Below, in pieces: positions 1 through 12,620 of a stretch of 64,000 nt of DNA (position 1 is its first letter; every line of letters begins with the position of its first letter). The stretch is from Coptis chinensis (lineage: Eukaryota > Streptophyta > Magnoliopsida > Ranunculales > Ranunculaceae): contig JADFTS010000035.1 of the NCBI GenBank assembly GCA_015680905.1, positions 62,001 through 126,000 on the forward strand, written 5' to 3'. A program made the translations under genes and the position numbers. The notes under the pieces were generated by a model. It saw only the letters and a program-made list of their open reading frames with translations. It searched no databases and was not told the DNA's origin.

Positions 1-1569
1 TCTGCTCAAATACAGTCGCATGCACTACTTTATAAGCTCCAAACAACTTCCACTATTGAAGTTTGCGCCATCAATTCAGAATATACGTGTTGTTCCAACT
101 ACCTTGTGAAACATTCTTCCATATGTTCTACCTCATTATAAAGCCACGATCTTCGTCAAGGAAATCTGAAGTTAAAAAACTCATCTTGAAAAAATTAACT
201 TTTCACGTACATACCACGTAAGAGTGTCCAGACAAAATGCACATGTCTCATTTTGTGTTCTATCTCTTTCCTATTATGTGATATTTGTTTGTTTTCATTG
301 ATTGGTGTGATATTTTTAACTTTCTTTTGAAATGTTGCATATTGTGCTCGACACACTTTTTGCCGCATTGTTAGGTGAATTTTTCTCAAGCTTCGCAGGT
401 ATTTTCTTTCTTCATCTCTTGACATTTTTGGGAGAAAACATTCTTCTGTTTGGGGGTGGTAAGAACCTGAAGCAAAATTTACGCAGTTTTTTGGTTGTAT
501 AGAGCTTCTTTATGAATAGTTGTACTTAGTGACAAAGTCTTGTTTCCTTTTCAATGATGAAAAAATTGTCTAGAAATCTCACACTAGTATTCGAATTAGG
601 ATTTCTTCTTAGAAATTTAATATAATATGTATGCAATAGTTTTTACATCTTTTCTTGAACATTCATGCACGGAGTATCATTGACAGTACATTGTATACAT
701 TTTCCAGGTTTCAAATACCGACATGATCATTTCAAGGATATTTTATGTTATGCATTTTGGAGGGTTGGAATACAAGTGAAGAAAGAAGCTCCCGTGAATT
801 TTTTCACTGATCTGAATGAGGGAAGATTAACACTTCGGCCTGTGGATGTATTGGTCTACAATTGGTTTGAGGGGAGGCATGCGTGTTTTGATGTAACTGG
901 AGCCTCTCTATTGGTAGGGCTTGGGAATGGAGTATTTGAGTTGTGAGAAACAGCTACTAGAGCAGCAGCAGGCAAGATTTGGAAACACGAGGAGGCTTGT
1001 AAAGCTAACCTGCATTGTTTCATTCCGTTCAGTTTCGACACTTTTGGTTTCTTGGCACAACAATCTGTTAAGCTCCTTAAGTGATTGCAGAAAGTTATGA
1101 ACTACAACCTAATGACAGCTGGTTCTAACGAGTTTGTATTCAGGAGGATAGGATTTGCCGTTCATAATGGACTTGCGTCACAGCTTGTTGCACGCTTGTC
1201 CTAATTATTTGTAAAACTCGTTATCATTTTCAATAAAATTTCCACTTAAAAAACAACAACAACAACATTTTCTTTTATTCGAAGAGTATATAATACAAAA
1301 AAATAACAAAAAAAAAACCATTTTCTTTTATTCGAAGAGTATATACAATAAATAAAAAAATAAAAAAAATAACAACAACAAAAAGAACAACATTTTCTTT
1401 TATTCGAATAGTATATACTACAAAAAAACTATTGAAAAAAATACAACGTCATCATTTTCTTTTTTTCGTATTTTATCCAATAAAAAAAAAAAAAAAAAAA
1501 ATAAATGAAAAAAACCCTTAAAAATCAAAAAAATCAAAATATCACAAAAGCAAAGCTAACTGAATTTAT
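1..1569 (+). repeat. Array unit 1
   Basis: First unit, measured from one TCTGCTCAAATACAGTCG motif to the next. It has a leader, an endonuclease-like frame from 665 and a long AT-rich tail (about 1210-1560) with an (AAC)n tract, four subrepeats and poly-A stretches. Confidence 0.85.
665..1204 (+). pseudogene. Restriction-like endonuclease domain remnant, unit 1
   Basis: The frame starts MHGVSLTVHCIHFPG, followed by RHD and by R-P-V-D and D-V-T motifs. It is open for 93 codons and then meets a TGA just after GVFEL. The remaining reading (KIWKHEEA-like to LVARLS) is still recognisable up to a TAA at 1202-1204. See the unit at 36993 for the domain description. Confidence 0.55.
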
Positions 1570-2840
1570 TCTGCTCAAATACAGTCGCGTGCACTACTCT
1601 ATAAGCTCCAAACAGCTTCCACTATTGAAGTTTGCGCCATCAATTCAGAATATACATGTTGGTCTAACTACCTTGTGAAACATTCTTCCATATGTTCTAC
1701 CTCATTACAAAGCCACGATCTTCGTCTAGGAAATCTGAAGTTAAAAAACCCATCTTGAAAAAATTAACTTTTCACGTACATACCACGTAAGACTGTCCAG
1801 ACAAAAGCACATGTCTCATTTGGTGTGTTATCTCTTTCCTATTGTGTGATATTTGTTTGTTTTCATTGATTGGTGTGATATTTTTAACTTTCTTTTGACA
1901 TGTTGCATATTGTGCTCGACACACTTTTTGCCGCAGTGTTAGCTGAATTTTTTTTGAAGCTTCATAGTTATTTTCTTTCTTCATCTCTTGACATTTTAAG
2001 GAGAAAGCATTCTTCTATTTGGGGGTGGTAAGAACCTGAAGCAAAATTTACGTTGTTTTTAAGTTGTATAGAGCTTCTTTATGAATAAGTGTACTTAGTG
2101 AGTCTTGTTTCCTTTTCTATGATGAAAATTGTCTAGAAATCTCACACTAGTATTCGAATTAGGATTTCTTCTTAGAAAAGTAATATAATATGTACGCAAT
2201 AGTTTTTACATCTTTTCTTGAACATTCATGCACGGAGTATCATTGACAGCACATTGTATACATTTTCCAGGTTACAAATACCGACATGATCATTTCAAGG
2301 ATATTTTATGTGATGCATTTTGGAGGATTGGTGTACAAGTGAAGAAAGAGGCTCCCGTAAATTTTTTTCACTAATCCGAATGAGGGAAGATTAACACTTC
2401 AGCATGTTGATGTATTGGTCTACAGTTCGTTTGAGGGGAGGTATTCGTGTTTTGATGTAACTGGAGCCTCTCCATTGGTAGGGCTTGGGAATGGAATATT
2501 TTAGTTGGGAGAAATTGCTAATAGAGCAGCAGCAGGGATGATTTGGAAACACGAGGAGGCTTGTAAAGCTAAGCAGCATTGTTTCATTCCGTTCAGTTTC
2601 GACACTTTTGGTTTCTTGGCACAGCAATCTGTTAAGCTCCTTAAGTGATTGCAGAAAGTTATGGACTGCAACCTAATGACAGCTGGTTCTAACGAGTTTG
2701 TATTTAGGAGGATAGAATTTGCCGTTCAGAAAGGACTTGCGTCACAGCTTGTTACACGCTTGTCCTCATTATTTGTAAAACTCGTTATCATTATCAATAA
2801 AATTTCCACTTAAAAAACAACAACAACAACATTTTCTTTT
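1570..2840 (+). repeat. Array unit 2 (tail truncated)
   Basis: Second unit, in line with the first. Its coding-derived part starts at 2228 and is shifted out of frame by an extra T in the run after 'gtaaatttttttcac'. The tail ends after one (AAC)n tract, where unrelated sequence begins. It is thus the right edge of array 1. Confidence 0.85.
2228..2763 (+). pseudogene. Restriction-like endonuclease domain remnant, unit 2
   Basis: Same domain as in the other units. Its start (MHGVSLTAHCIHFPG) and end (RRIEFAVQKGLAS-like) can both be read, but not in one frame. No long open frame remains. Confidence 0.5.
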
Positions 2841-2877
2841 AATATACTAACAGATTTTAAAACAACAACAACAACAT

Positions 2878-3040
2878 TTAATATCCGTTGGATTCGGATT
2901 CAGATATCGATATAAATTTCCGGATACAGATAAAAATTTTAATATCCGTTGGATTCGGATTCGGATATCGGTATAAATTTTTGAATTCAGATTCAAATAC
3001 AGGCATATCCGAATCTGAATCTATCCATTTGCACCCCTAG
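2878..3040. mobile_element. Fragment of a small hAT-like MITE
   Basis: The stretch alternates 'ggattcggattcagatatcgat' type motifs and ends in TTTGCACCCCTAG. That ending is the inverse of a CTAGGGGTGCAAA end, typical of small non-autonomous hAT elements of plants. The matching left end is not visible, so this is a half copy. The family call rests on the end motif alone. Confidence 0.4.
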
Positions 3041-4276
3041 TGGGAAGTGATGAAAAAAAAGTTTAGTGAAAAAATATGTCGCTCAAGTGAAAAGAAGGGC
3101 GCAGGAAGTAGTGAAGAATGGCACGAAGAACAAAAGGGTTACAAATAGATAGGGTGTCACTTTTTCCACCAATTCTGATTTTTCTTAAATTTGATCCGAG
3201 ATATTTCCGAATTTGTTAATCATATATGCATTCCGATATCTGAAATTCTGATGTCTGAAAAAAATCGGATCAGAATCGAATGTGTTATCAAGAACGATCC
3301 GATTCGATCTGATTTTATCAAAAGCGATCCGATCCGAAATTTAATTATGAATTTATTTCCAATTGTTTAACACAGCTTGACCATCCATCTATATACTAAT
3401 GGTTAATTAGTGTGAGATCGACTTCTAATTCATACCGTAATATGTTTAACTCACAACTAACTTCACTTATATATTCCCAGAAAAACATAATATACAGGTA
3501 TGTGGTAGACTGGTAGCCAACAAAAACAACAAATGATGCAAGTATGACCAATTTCATTCCAGCATCTAAACTCATTTTACTGTCTGTATATATCTACCAA
3601 CATCACATGTGGCCAGTGTGCATTTTTCTTCTTTCAGTGTGTATGCTTGTGTGTCTCCATGTTTCCATGTTGTCTCTTAATCACCAATGGCTCAATATCA
3701 TATTTCTTTTCTTCTTTTCCACAAAACCTTGGAAACATCAATCAGGAGTATGACCCGTGCACCCAACAGTACTCAGGAATATACTTTAATTTACCGGAGG
3801 AGTAAACCCTTAATCACCCGTGCACCCTAAACCCTTAATCACCGTGTTGTCTCTCGTGTAGTGTTTGCTTTCACTGCCTATGTGCCACCACATTACAGCA
3901 CTCAGCACCAGTAGGTGACAGAGTCACAACATAACAAGGCAAATGCCAATTCCAAACTTTTTCCACTTGGCATCGTCCCACTATAACATTACCAAGTGCT
4001 TTCAGAAACTCATTGTCGCCTCTTCCCTAATGTAATGTCATAAAGACTATTATCTTGTTTTCCCTCTACGTTTCTTAAATTTTGGGTATTACCAGTTTAC
4101 CACTACTTCATCAGTGATAAAAGGTCAGAGCAGAAAGTGTACCTAGATAGTGTTGCTAAAAACATTAACGAAACTGCAAACATATAATGTACCCAGAATA
4201 TAGGATATCAACCGTTGTTGTTCAACCAAAAACCTCACTAGCTCTAATGCATAATACCCATAATCAAATTGTTTAC
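3041..4276. other. AT-rich stretch without a recognisable gene
   Basis: No frame here resembles a known protein. Between about 3170 and 3350 there is another run of 'gatccgattcgat' type motifs, probably a second decayed MITE related to 2878-3040. The rest shows no repeats or motifs I can name. Confidence 0.6.
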
Positions 4277-4607
<331 letters not shown>

Positions 4608-5215
4608 CTGCACAAAACGTAGAGATCACACAAATTCGTTAATTTCATTACAATATACAATTTTTTCTTGTCAAATCAGGAAAATCAACAACCACAAGAA
4701 GACAGTAAATTAAGTAACTCAGACAAACAAAACAGAATATTCAATTATGTGTCTGAGTGTCCAAACTCCAAATCAGGTGCATCCAGGCAGTCATACATAT
4801 CAAACGCTGGCTAATGTGAAAGGGAGTTTAAGTGTAGTTGTTGGAGGCCTCAGGTCGCTGGGACCTCATCATAAGGTAAACAGCATTACATTACATATTC
4901 AAATAAAGGAGAAGGAAAGCTGCTACTAAACCACACTACCGTGGACTGCCGATACCGTCAAATAGTAACCAACAAATAGCCCCTACCTAGTCCAGGACCT
5001 AGGAAAATAAACAGTAACCAAGAACTACTCCTAGTTAACTCGGTGTTAAGATAGCTTGGAACCCGTAAAATTCAACCTCTTTGTCAACTACTTCTTTTGT
5101 AATCTAATGTGCTCCTTTGCTTAAAACAAAGAATCATTAAACCTCATACTCTAGCTCGTAGCGATCCCATAGAAGAGAACTCACTCTACTTACACCTTTA
5201 GGCAGGTGTAAAATA
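4608..5215. other. Spacer upstream of the MAP kinase exon, no gene recognised
   Basis: AT-rich sequence where an intron of the MAP kinase gene would be expected. One plus-strand frame at 4747-4895 ends in a donor-like AAG/GTAAAC, but its residues match nothing I recognise. No further kinase exon was found. Confidence 0.5.
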
Positions 5216-6828
5216 ACCGTGTAATTAATTTTATATATCTACCTTACTGCATAAGGGCTCTTTTTTGCTCTTCCAATATTCACCAAAGGCACCACTAGAA
5301 CAAAATAGCAACTTAAATGGATTTAATCATAATATTTAATGCATGCATAAACTGCCATGCCATTCATTAATCTATATATCACTGCACATCACAACTCATC
5401 TACTTCGGAATCTTCCATAAGCGACAAAACATGACAACAGGAAGATTCATATAGAGGCTAAGTATTTGATAAAACAAATATTCATACCCCCTACAGTAAC
5501 TTCTATTGCATCATAAAACAAACTTAATATAACAAACTACAGCTGCATGCACTGTCTTATTCAACAACCTTGATCACAACTCATTAACCAAGATACTGGT
5601 AAAAAAAGATACATTTCTTTCTTCATCCTAGACTCAGATTCTCACCTTCACAACTCTCCAAATTTTGCAAACAACTCATCAAAACTTACTTTCCACCACA
5701 ACATATGGAAAAATTCAAAACGCATGGCTAGAGTCTTCCAACAAGACAAATCTTTTTTCTCTAACAACATATTAGGACCAAAAAATTTCTATAAACAACC
5801 CTTTCACACCCATACGCACGCATAACTAACTATAGTCATGCACTCTACACTCCAAACCACTTGGGACCAATTTTCTGGCTAATGCTCATTCTGTTCCTAC
5901 GCCTAACACCCTTACTTTGCAAGCTTTCAATTCCCAGCAAAGCTATAACTTCCAGAATGCTCAGTACAGTGGAACCTATAAGATTTAGTAACAGTCAACT
6001 GCTGACCTGCCACTCAAAAGTCAAGAGGATGGCGACTCACCCAAATCATCTTCATTCATATTAAACATGGAATTATTAAATTAAAACCAGATTCATGTGG
6101 ATATATATTCATCGTCTAATATTCAAATCAAAATATCCTCCAAGCTAACCTCTCACAATATACTAGAATCATTTTCTCTACAGTTTGCCACATTATAGAA
6201 TATCATGCCTAAGCTCACCCACACCAAGTTGCTACAAATGCTACTGACTTACCAAAAACCTTTTTCTACACTCCGGATCACCATACTACAAACATTTTTA
6301 AGGGAATTATCAAGGACACTTGTATTCTACTCAAACCTATGCTACTTGTTTTACAATATTGTATGCTCATTACCATTTCATTTTTATGTATTATATACAT
6401 ATTCCTAATCAACTCTTTATAGGATCACCTGTGATCGAAAGCATGTATAGACGCAAGGACTGTCCCCTCATATCACAACCACGGCACCAACTTAATTCAA
6501 ATTTTAAACTTTTCATTTCTTAATAGATTTGCTTACTTTAATTATTTCAATCAAGATAACTTTCTAGTCTTTTAGCAATATGTCATCACTCCTAATAATA
6601 TATCTCAACACCATTCACGTCTAAGCTTTTTTGCTTTAGAAGACTAGAGACTAGAGATAAACAAAGCCTCTTCGATCTATATAACCACTGCATTTTATAT
6701 TATTTAAATCATAATAGTGTATTTTCGAATTAAGATGTTAACATTTATGATTTATGTAATTCTGGTCAACAACATGCATTAGTATCTCAACAAATTATAT
6801 TAACAAGTAATGCTAGAATACCTAACAA
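5216..6828. repeat. Segmental duplication block, copy A, left part
   Basis: Starting at ACCGTGTAATTAATTTTATA, this stretch matches 42579-44309 almost throughout, in the same order and orientation. Differences are scattered substitutions and short indels; the copy at 42579 has an extra ~140 bp near 43930-44090. Neither copy shows a coding frame I recognise. Both lie just right of a MAP kinase remnant, so this may be MAP kinase intron or upstream DNA. Confidence 0.85.
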
Positions 6829-7050
6829 TTCATTCACCATCAACTCACTGGTCCGAAAACAAACAAAAGAAGCAAGTGGCTTACTTGTATTGTGCTAGCG
6901 GCCATTAAATCACCAAAGAACTCCACCGCCAATAACGCACCGTCGACCAGGTTAATCACACATTTTCTCTCTCTCTATTTCTATTTTGTGCAACAAGAAT
7001 AGGGTTTCCCTTTCTCAAAACTCAAATCTATTCAAATTTTGAGTTAAGCG
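6829..7050. other. Part of copy A that is missing from copy B
   Basis: The second copy of the block lacks these ~220 bp; an LTR element sits at that point instead. On the minus strand, 6889-6953 reads LVDGALLAVEFFGDLMAAS followed by a good donor (GTAAGC), so it may be an old exon. I do not recognise the protein. Confidence 0.4.
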
Positions 7051-7608
7051 GGTATAAACTTTGGCTTCACTTCAATTTTTAAATTTAACTTTGGGTTCGC
7101 TCAAATCTCGGGCTAGTTCCCCCTCTTTGATATCTAGCGAGATGACTTAAACTTTGGGTTTTTAAAATCCCTCTTTCAAATTTTTAAATTTTTAAACTTT
7201 GGGTTCACTCAAATCTCAGGCTAGTTCCCCCTCTTTGATGATATCTAGCGGGATGACTTAAACTTTGGGTTTTTAAAATCCCACTTTCAAATTTTTAAAT
7301 TTTTAAACTTTGGGTTCACTCAAATCTCGGGCTAGCGGGATGACTTAAATTTTTAAATTTTTAGCAAATAATAGAGCGGGAACTAGCCCGAGAGAGCTCA
7401 ATTTTTTTCATACACACTATGCCCGAAATTTCAAATTCCAACCCATTCGACGGTTTCATAAAATCTCAGTAATCCGACCCTCGTTATCTCATTCTTGTTA
7501 TAGGATAATTGTTTTTCAAGTGTCCATCCATAATTCCATTATGGCTTCGGTTATCTACCATGCATGTAACTTACATGTTCATCGTGTTTTCATTACCATT
7601 AAATATTA
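7051..7608. repeat. Segmental duplication block, copy A, right part, with internal repeats
   Basis: Matches 55131-55560. Between about 7051 and 7380 it holds roughly three direct copies of a ~115-125-bp motif built around 'aactttgggttcactcaaatctcgggctag' and 'ctctttgatatctagcg'. The other copy has fewer repeats, which explains its shorter length. No coding sequence recognised. Confidence 0.8.
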
Positions 7609-7724
7609 TATATGCAAATAAGAACCCGTAAATGAATATGGTATTATTTTTATTGTCTACCATGTTTTAAATGAGATCACTAACTCTTTCATGTCGGCGG
7701 GGTTCAATCCCCATCGCTCTAGTT

Positions 7725-7729
7725 GGTAT
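7725..7729 (+). repeat. Target site duplication GGTAT, left
   Basis: Five bases directly before the TG of the left LTR. The same five bases follow the CA of the right LTR at 16665-16669. Confidence 0.9.
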
Positions 7730-9364
7730 TGATAAGTGCTCAAAAAGTGCTATTTAACCCTCGATTATGCCTCTTGTTTAGCCATCTTAGTGGACTAATA
7801 GTGTTTATAAGTTGTGTTTTAAGATTCTACGGGTGAAAAAGAGAGTTTCGTAGAATATTAGAGAAAATGGGGTAAAACAAAGCAATTCGGAGCATTGAGG
7901 ATCACATGGGAGGTCCGTGGACAATCATGGAGAAGGCCAAGGAATTGGAGCTATTAAAGATGCGACTTGGACCTATTTTAAAGCCTATTTGGAAGCCCAA
8001 GGCCAAAGGATTCGTTACTTGGACCAAAGCCATTAAAAGAGATAGAAGGATATAGCGAAAGAGAAAATCGGCTTACGCGTCGGGACGATGGATCGGCGCC
8101 CAGACGATTGATTATCGGGGGACGATAGATCAGCGCCCGGAACATTGTTTTGAGTCCGAGGCGTATGGATAATGATGAGTCCGGACGCATGAATCGATTA
8201 ATGTAGCCAATTCCTTCTCGGTTTTGAAGACGAAGTCGGACTGGAAGAAGTCTATTTGTATTAGGAAACAAATGACGGTTTGGAATGCTTCTAGAGCTCA
8301 TTGTAACCCCTATAAATAGAGGACCTAAGTGCCTCATGTAATTGGCCAATTCACTTATATTCTTGTCTCCAGAACTTGATGCAGAGAGAGATTAATAATA
8401 AAAGATCGGTTTTAACTAGCTGAGTCTTAATAAATTATTCTTTCTAGTCTTATGTTCTTCAACTCTTCTTCTTCTTGTTCTTCCTTCTTTATGGAAGGCT
8501 AATCTTCTTCTTCAAGGGAGGAGATGAAGACAAAGGCTTAAGGTTTAATGATTCTTCCGGTTCATGGTATTCTTCAATCAAAGTTAGTAGTTTTATGTTT
8601 TAGTTATTAGTTCCATTGCCCACACCAGGGATGGAAGTATAGATTAAGGTTTTATTTATTACAATTGAATATCATGCTAGTTTAGGGTTTTATTTATTGC
8701 AATTGAATATTTGCTAGTAACATGCTTTTATTTATTGCAATTGAATATCATGCTAGAATAGAGTTTTATTTATTGTAATTGAATATTATACTATTATTCT
8801 CTACTTTTCTTCTAGTTGTGTAGTGTTTTAGAGTAAGGGAAATATTCCTTGTGTTTACCTTAGATGGTGATTCATTGAATAGCTGCCCAAGCTCACATAA
8901 AAAGAAAAGAAGATACTAGTAACATGAACATAGGAACAACCTTGAGTAGAGTTAATTGTTAACGATGTTTCATCCAAGAGGGCATCGGCACTCGATTCGA
9001 GGCCCGACAGTAGTCTACTTGGAGAACAACATGAAGCAAAAGGTCATTGAATCAAAAGCATTGGTGGATTTGAATCTCTTGAATCTATCTCTCTCATATT
9101 CTTTCTCCTTATTTCCAATTCTTAGCTTTAGTATAAGTTTAGTTAGTTTAGTTTAGTTTAGCATTAGAATCTACAATATCTATAATCATAGTTTTTAATC
9201 CCTCAAACCCCTTTCCAAATTCGCCCTTCATATAAACATACACTTAAAAGTGGAACGATACCCTACTCATCCTTTACTTATTGAGGGATAATTAGGTTTT
9301 GATATCTTTCTTTTGTTCAACGACCATACCACATCTCACACACACACAAAAAGAGGAAAGGTCA
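7730..9364 (+). repeat. Left LTR of the Athila-like element
   Basis: About 1635 bp, starting TGATAAGTGCTCAAAA and ending GAGGAAAGGTCA. It contains a CTATAAATAGAGG TATA-like box near 8312 that probably marks the promoter. Confidence 0.9.
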
Positions 9365-9366
9365 AA

Positions 9367-9384
9367 TGGCGCCGCTGCCGGGGA
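9367..9384 (+). other. Primer-binding site of the Athila-like element
   Basis: TGGCGCCGCTGCCGGGGA lies two bases after the left LTR. It matches the tRNA-Asp-type primer site common in plant Ty3/gypsy elements. A second, partial copy of this site with its flank lies at 9409-9432. Confidence 0.8.
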
Positions 9385-10002
9385 TATAATTAATTGTAGC
9401 CGTAGAGGTAAGGTCAAATGGCGCCGCTGCCGTTTTAAGTTGTTTATGTTTAACGTTTTCTTTCAAGATTAGAATTTTGGATCTTGAGGTAATTTTAGTC
9501 GCATCATCCATCCTTTTAAGAAAGAAAGAAGCTTGAAGGACATCTAGAAGACAAGATCTACCATCCAGGTTAGTCGAATCTTCATTCTTTTTATTGCTTT
9601 ATTAGTTTAGTTGCATCATAGTTTAGTTTTATTGTTTTATAGTATAATTGCATTTAGGATCTTTTCAACAATTGAAGTTGTAAGCCAACACAAATAAAAA
9701 TCAAACTCTAGTGTTTCTTGTCGAGAATCTTGACAAACGGACTATCGTCTGCGTGGGCGGTGGTACTTAAGCAATCCAAGTGATTCACCATAATCCTAGA
9801 AGAGGCAAACTTTAGACAACGGGCGAGATAATTAGCTGCAAAGCCCAACCCAAGTTGAAGGAAAGTAGTTTTGCATTCAAGCATAGTAGGATAGTTTTCA
9901 TCATCTTCGTGATAGCAAGAATACTAGACAGATTGATACAATGGTCGACGACGAATGATGGAGGTGTTGTAGACACCAATAATCCCTGAAGCTATCCCAC
10001 CC

Positions 10003-11975
10003 ATGCAAGCAACAAGGAGGGAAGAAGTTGAGCGATTTCTATTCGCCAATCATTGGAGACCACCCCAAAAAAGATTGTTTTTCGAAACGAAGCTATTAAA
10101 GTTTGAGCTTAGAGCATCAAGAATCTCTATGCTTCCAAAGTTCAATGGTTCGATAATGTTCAAATTTTTATGTTCACATGAACAAATTTCTATCATCGAT
10201 CCTCGGAACTTTCAAGAACGAGAATATCAAAGATGAGAGTATCAAGTTGATTCTTTTTTTCCTCTCACTCGAAGGTAAAGCCTCGAATGGTTAACCGCAG
10301 ATAACCGATCAATTCAATAGACAATTGGGAGAAGTTGAGAACAAAGTTTATGAACAAGTTCTACCCACCCCAGAAGACAGATGCCATGCAGCAAGCCATT
10401 AGCAATTTCAAAGGAAAAGTGACTGAAGAATATCATCAAAGTGGGAAAAATTCAATAATCCGCTAGTCTCATGTCCACATCATGGTTATGATAAAGAGCA
10501 CACATGGCTCATTTTTTTTTCTTTCGAGGACTTTCTACTATGAACAAGCAGATGATACAGTCAATGCACAAAGGCAAGTTTACATCAATGGATGGAGAGG
10601 AAGCTTACAACTTTCTCGAGAATTTAGCTGAAGAAACACAACAATGGACTACTAGCAACGAGGATGTCGCTAGCATGGGAGGGGGAGCCAAAGCAATTTG
10701 GTTACCAAGCACATAAACAATCGATCAAGAACTGAAGTCTACATTAGCCCGCCACCAAAGATTGAAACTCGAGTAAGAAATTTAATCAATTCTCTATGAA
10801 TCCCTCCAAGTTCAACAAGTCTCAAGATAAATCTCTCCCAGTCATGCAAGCTAGCCAATACTGCGAAGTCTGTTCGGACACTTCTCATGCAACTCTAGAA
10901 TGTCCTAGTTACTATCAACATGCATCGGTTGGAGAGTACAATATAAACTCATTTTAGAGGCCCAACCAAGGTGGTAATAACTTTCAAGGTAATTATTAGA
11001 GACGAGAATCTTTGGACTCCCGTGTTCTCAAGATCAAAGTTATATTCCACGACAAGTCAAGTTTCACGGTTGGTCCCTCAACAACAATTATACTCTCAAC
11101 AAAATTCAAATACAAGTGGAGAGTTAGTGCCCGATCCTAGGAGAAATTATGCCGCGACCGCCAACCTGGAGAATGCAATTACTTTGCTATCACGTAAAAA
11201 ATCAGAAGTTTGAAAGTGTTCTAGAGCTTCTTGCACGCGATCTCAGCTCAATCTCTAGCAATCTCAGGCAAGTCAATGTTCTAGAATAGAGTCTCTAGAG
11301 GCTAAGGTCTACCAACTCACTACTGCTTTGTCTGTAAAGACACAAGCCACTCAACCTAGCTTATTGGAACCAATATCGAAGAGTGAAGATGTATGCCATA
11401 TTGGGACAACTTCTAGTACTGATCAACTCCATGATCATGTCAACTCAGTTACTACTCTTAGATCAGGATTGAAGATAGACAACAAGGTTGGCTTACCTTC
11501 TCATGATGACGTTGCTACAAAGCAATCTGTCAAGATTTCAAATGAAGTTCAAAAGGAAGTGGGGGAAATCCTTTCCACTCCCATTTGTCAAGATGACCAA
11601 GACAAGATATGCAAGAATGCCAAAGAGAAAGAAGAGCAAACACATGCTGATCGATGTGTTTGTACCGAAAGGCACTTTTTCCTATGTTTTTGCTCAAAGC
11701 AAAAAGGACAAGCAATTTTAGAGATGAAGGAGGCATTTGAGAAAGATAACATCAATATCCCTTTCAAAGCGATCAAGCAGGTTGCCATCATATGCCAAAT
11801 TCTTGAAGGATGCATGCAACATAAAGAGAAGTACTCATGTTCCAAAGCCGAGCATTTCTATTTGGACAAACAACATCTATTATCCATCGCAAGCTCCGGT
11901 CCAAGCTCAAAGATCCAAGAAGTCCTACAATATCATGCGGGGATAGAGAAAAATTCACGGGTAATGCTCTCTTAG
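10003..11975 (+). pseudogene. gag remnant of the Athila-like element
   Basis: Frames in this stretch resemble the capsid region of Athila elements, which forms the virus-like particle. Recognisable pieces are the EEAYNFLENLAEETQQW segment near 10597, a glutamine-rich stretch near 11070, and 'VTTLRSGLKIDNKV' near 11445, a motif that lies before the protease in this lineage. The reading is interrupted several times. Confidence 0.7.
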
Positions 11976-12560
11976 ACCTTGGTGCTAGTGTTAATCTTTG
12001 CCATATCATGTGTACCAAGCGTTGGGCTGGAAAACCTAAAGCCTACACAAGTCAAATTGAAGTTAGCTGACCGCTCTACCAAGATTCCCAGAGGCATAGT
12101 TGAGGATGTTCTTGTTCAAGTAGCCGATTTCTACTATCTAGTGGATTTCATTGTGATACACACCCAGGAGGCCTTTGATAAAATTCCAATTATTCTAGGC
12201 CGACCGTTCCTCGCTACCGCAAAAGCTTTGATAAATTGTCACAACGGTGAAATGAATATCAACTTTGGTAAGATGTCCATGGACATAAATATCTTTCACC
12301 TGTTGCATAAGGATTGTGATGACACCGAAGGTGGAGAGGTGTACTTCCTTGATAGTATGATACAAGAATTCGTCCCATTCGAAGATACAATTGAGAGTGC
12401 TCAATCTACAGAAAACTGTAATGAACCTGAGAACCCCACCACAGAGGCATTGCTAGCCATGTTCTTAGAATCTATGCAGAAAATTCAGGATTTAAGTGAG
12501 CATAATGGAAAATTGACAGAGAGAGTATCATATCTTGAGAAGATGAACTCTACATTTTAG
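11940..12560 (+). pseudogene. Aspartic protease region of the Athila-like element
   Basis: The active-site motif D-L-G-A-S appears near 11970. It is followed by LADRSTKIPRGIVEDVLVQV and IPIILGRPFLATAKALI, the hallmark run of Athila/Tat retroviral-type proteases, which cut the Gag-Pol polyprotein. The stretch ends with an acidic segment and a coiled coil (LSEHNGKLTERVSYLEKM). Confidence 0.8.
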
Positions 12561-12620
12561 GATGAACAACAAACTTCTGCCCAGAAAAATCAGTTACTAG
12601 AAAATCAACTTAAAGAAATT

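Larger units (their letters stand above)
1..2840 (+). repeat. Tandem array 1: two ~1.5-kb units carrying an endonuclease-like frame
   Basis: Two head-to-tail copies of a unit that recurs ten more times at 23581-41546. The window opens inside the array, at the sequence beginning TCTGCTCAAATACAGTCGC. Each unit has about 660 bp of AT-rich leader with no convincing coding potential, then about 540 bp derived from one protein-coding frame, then an AT-rich tail built of an (AAC)n tract and several copies of a TTTTCTTTTATTCGAAGAG-type motif. The second unit stops within its tail near 2840. The array may continue to the left of the window. Confidence 0.9.

Noticed and set aside
7694-7712. 'ggcggggttcaatcccc', resembling a tRNA T-arm
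   Set aside because: No A box or anticodon stem lies at the proper distance upstream. It is most likely chance.
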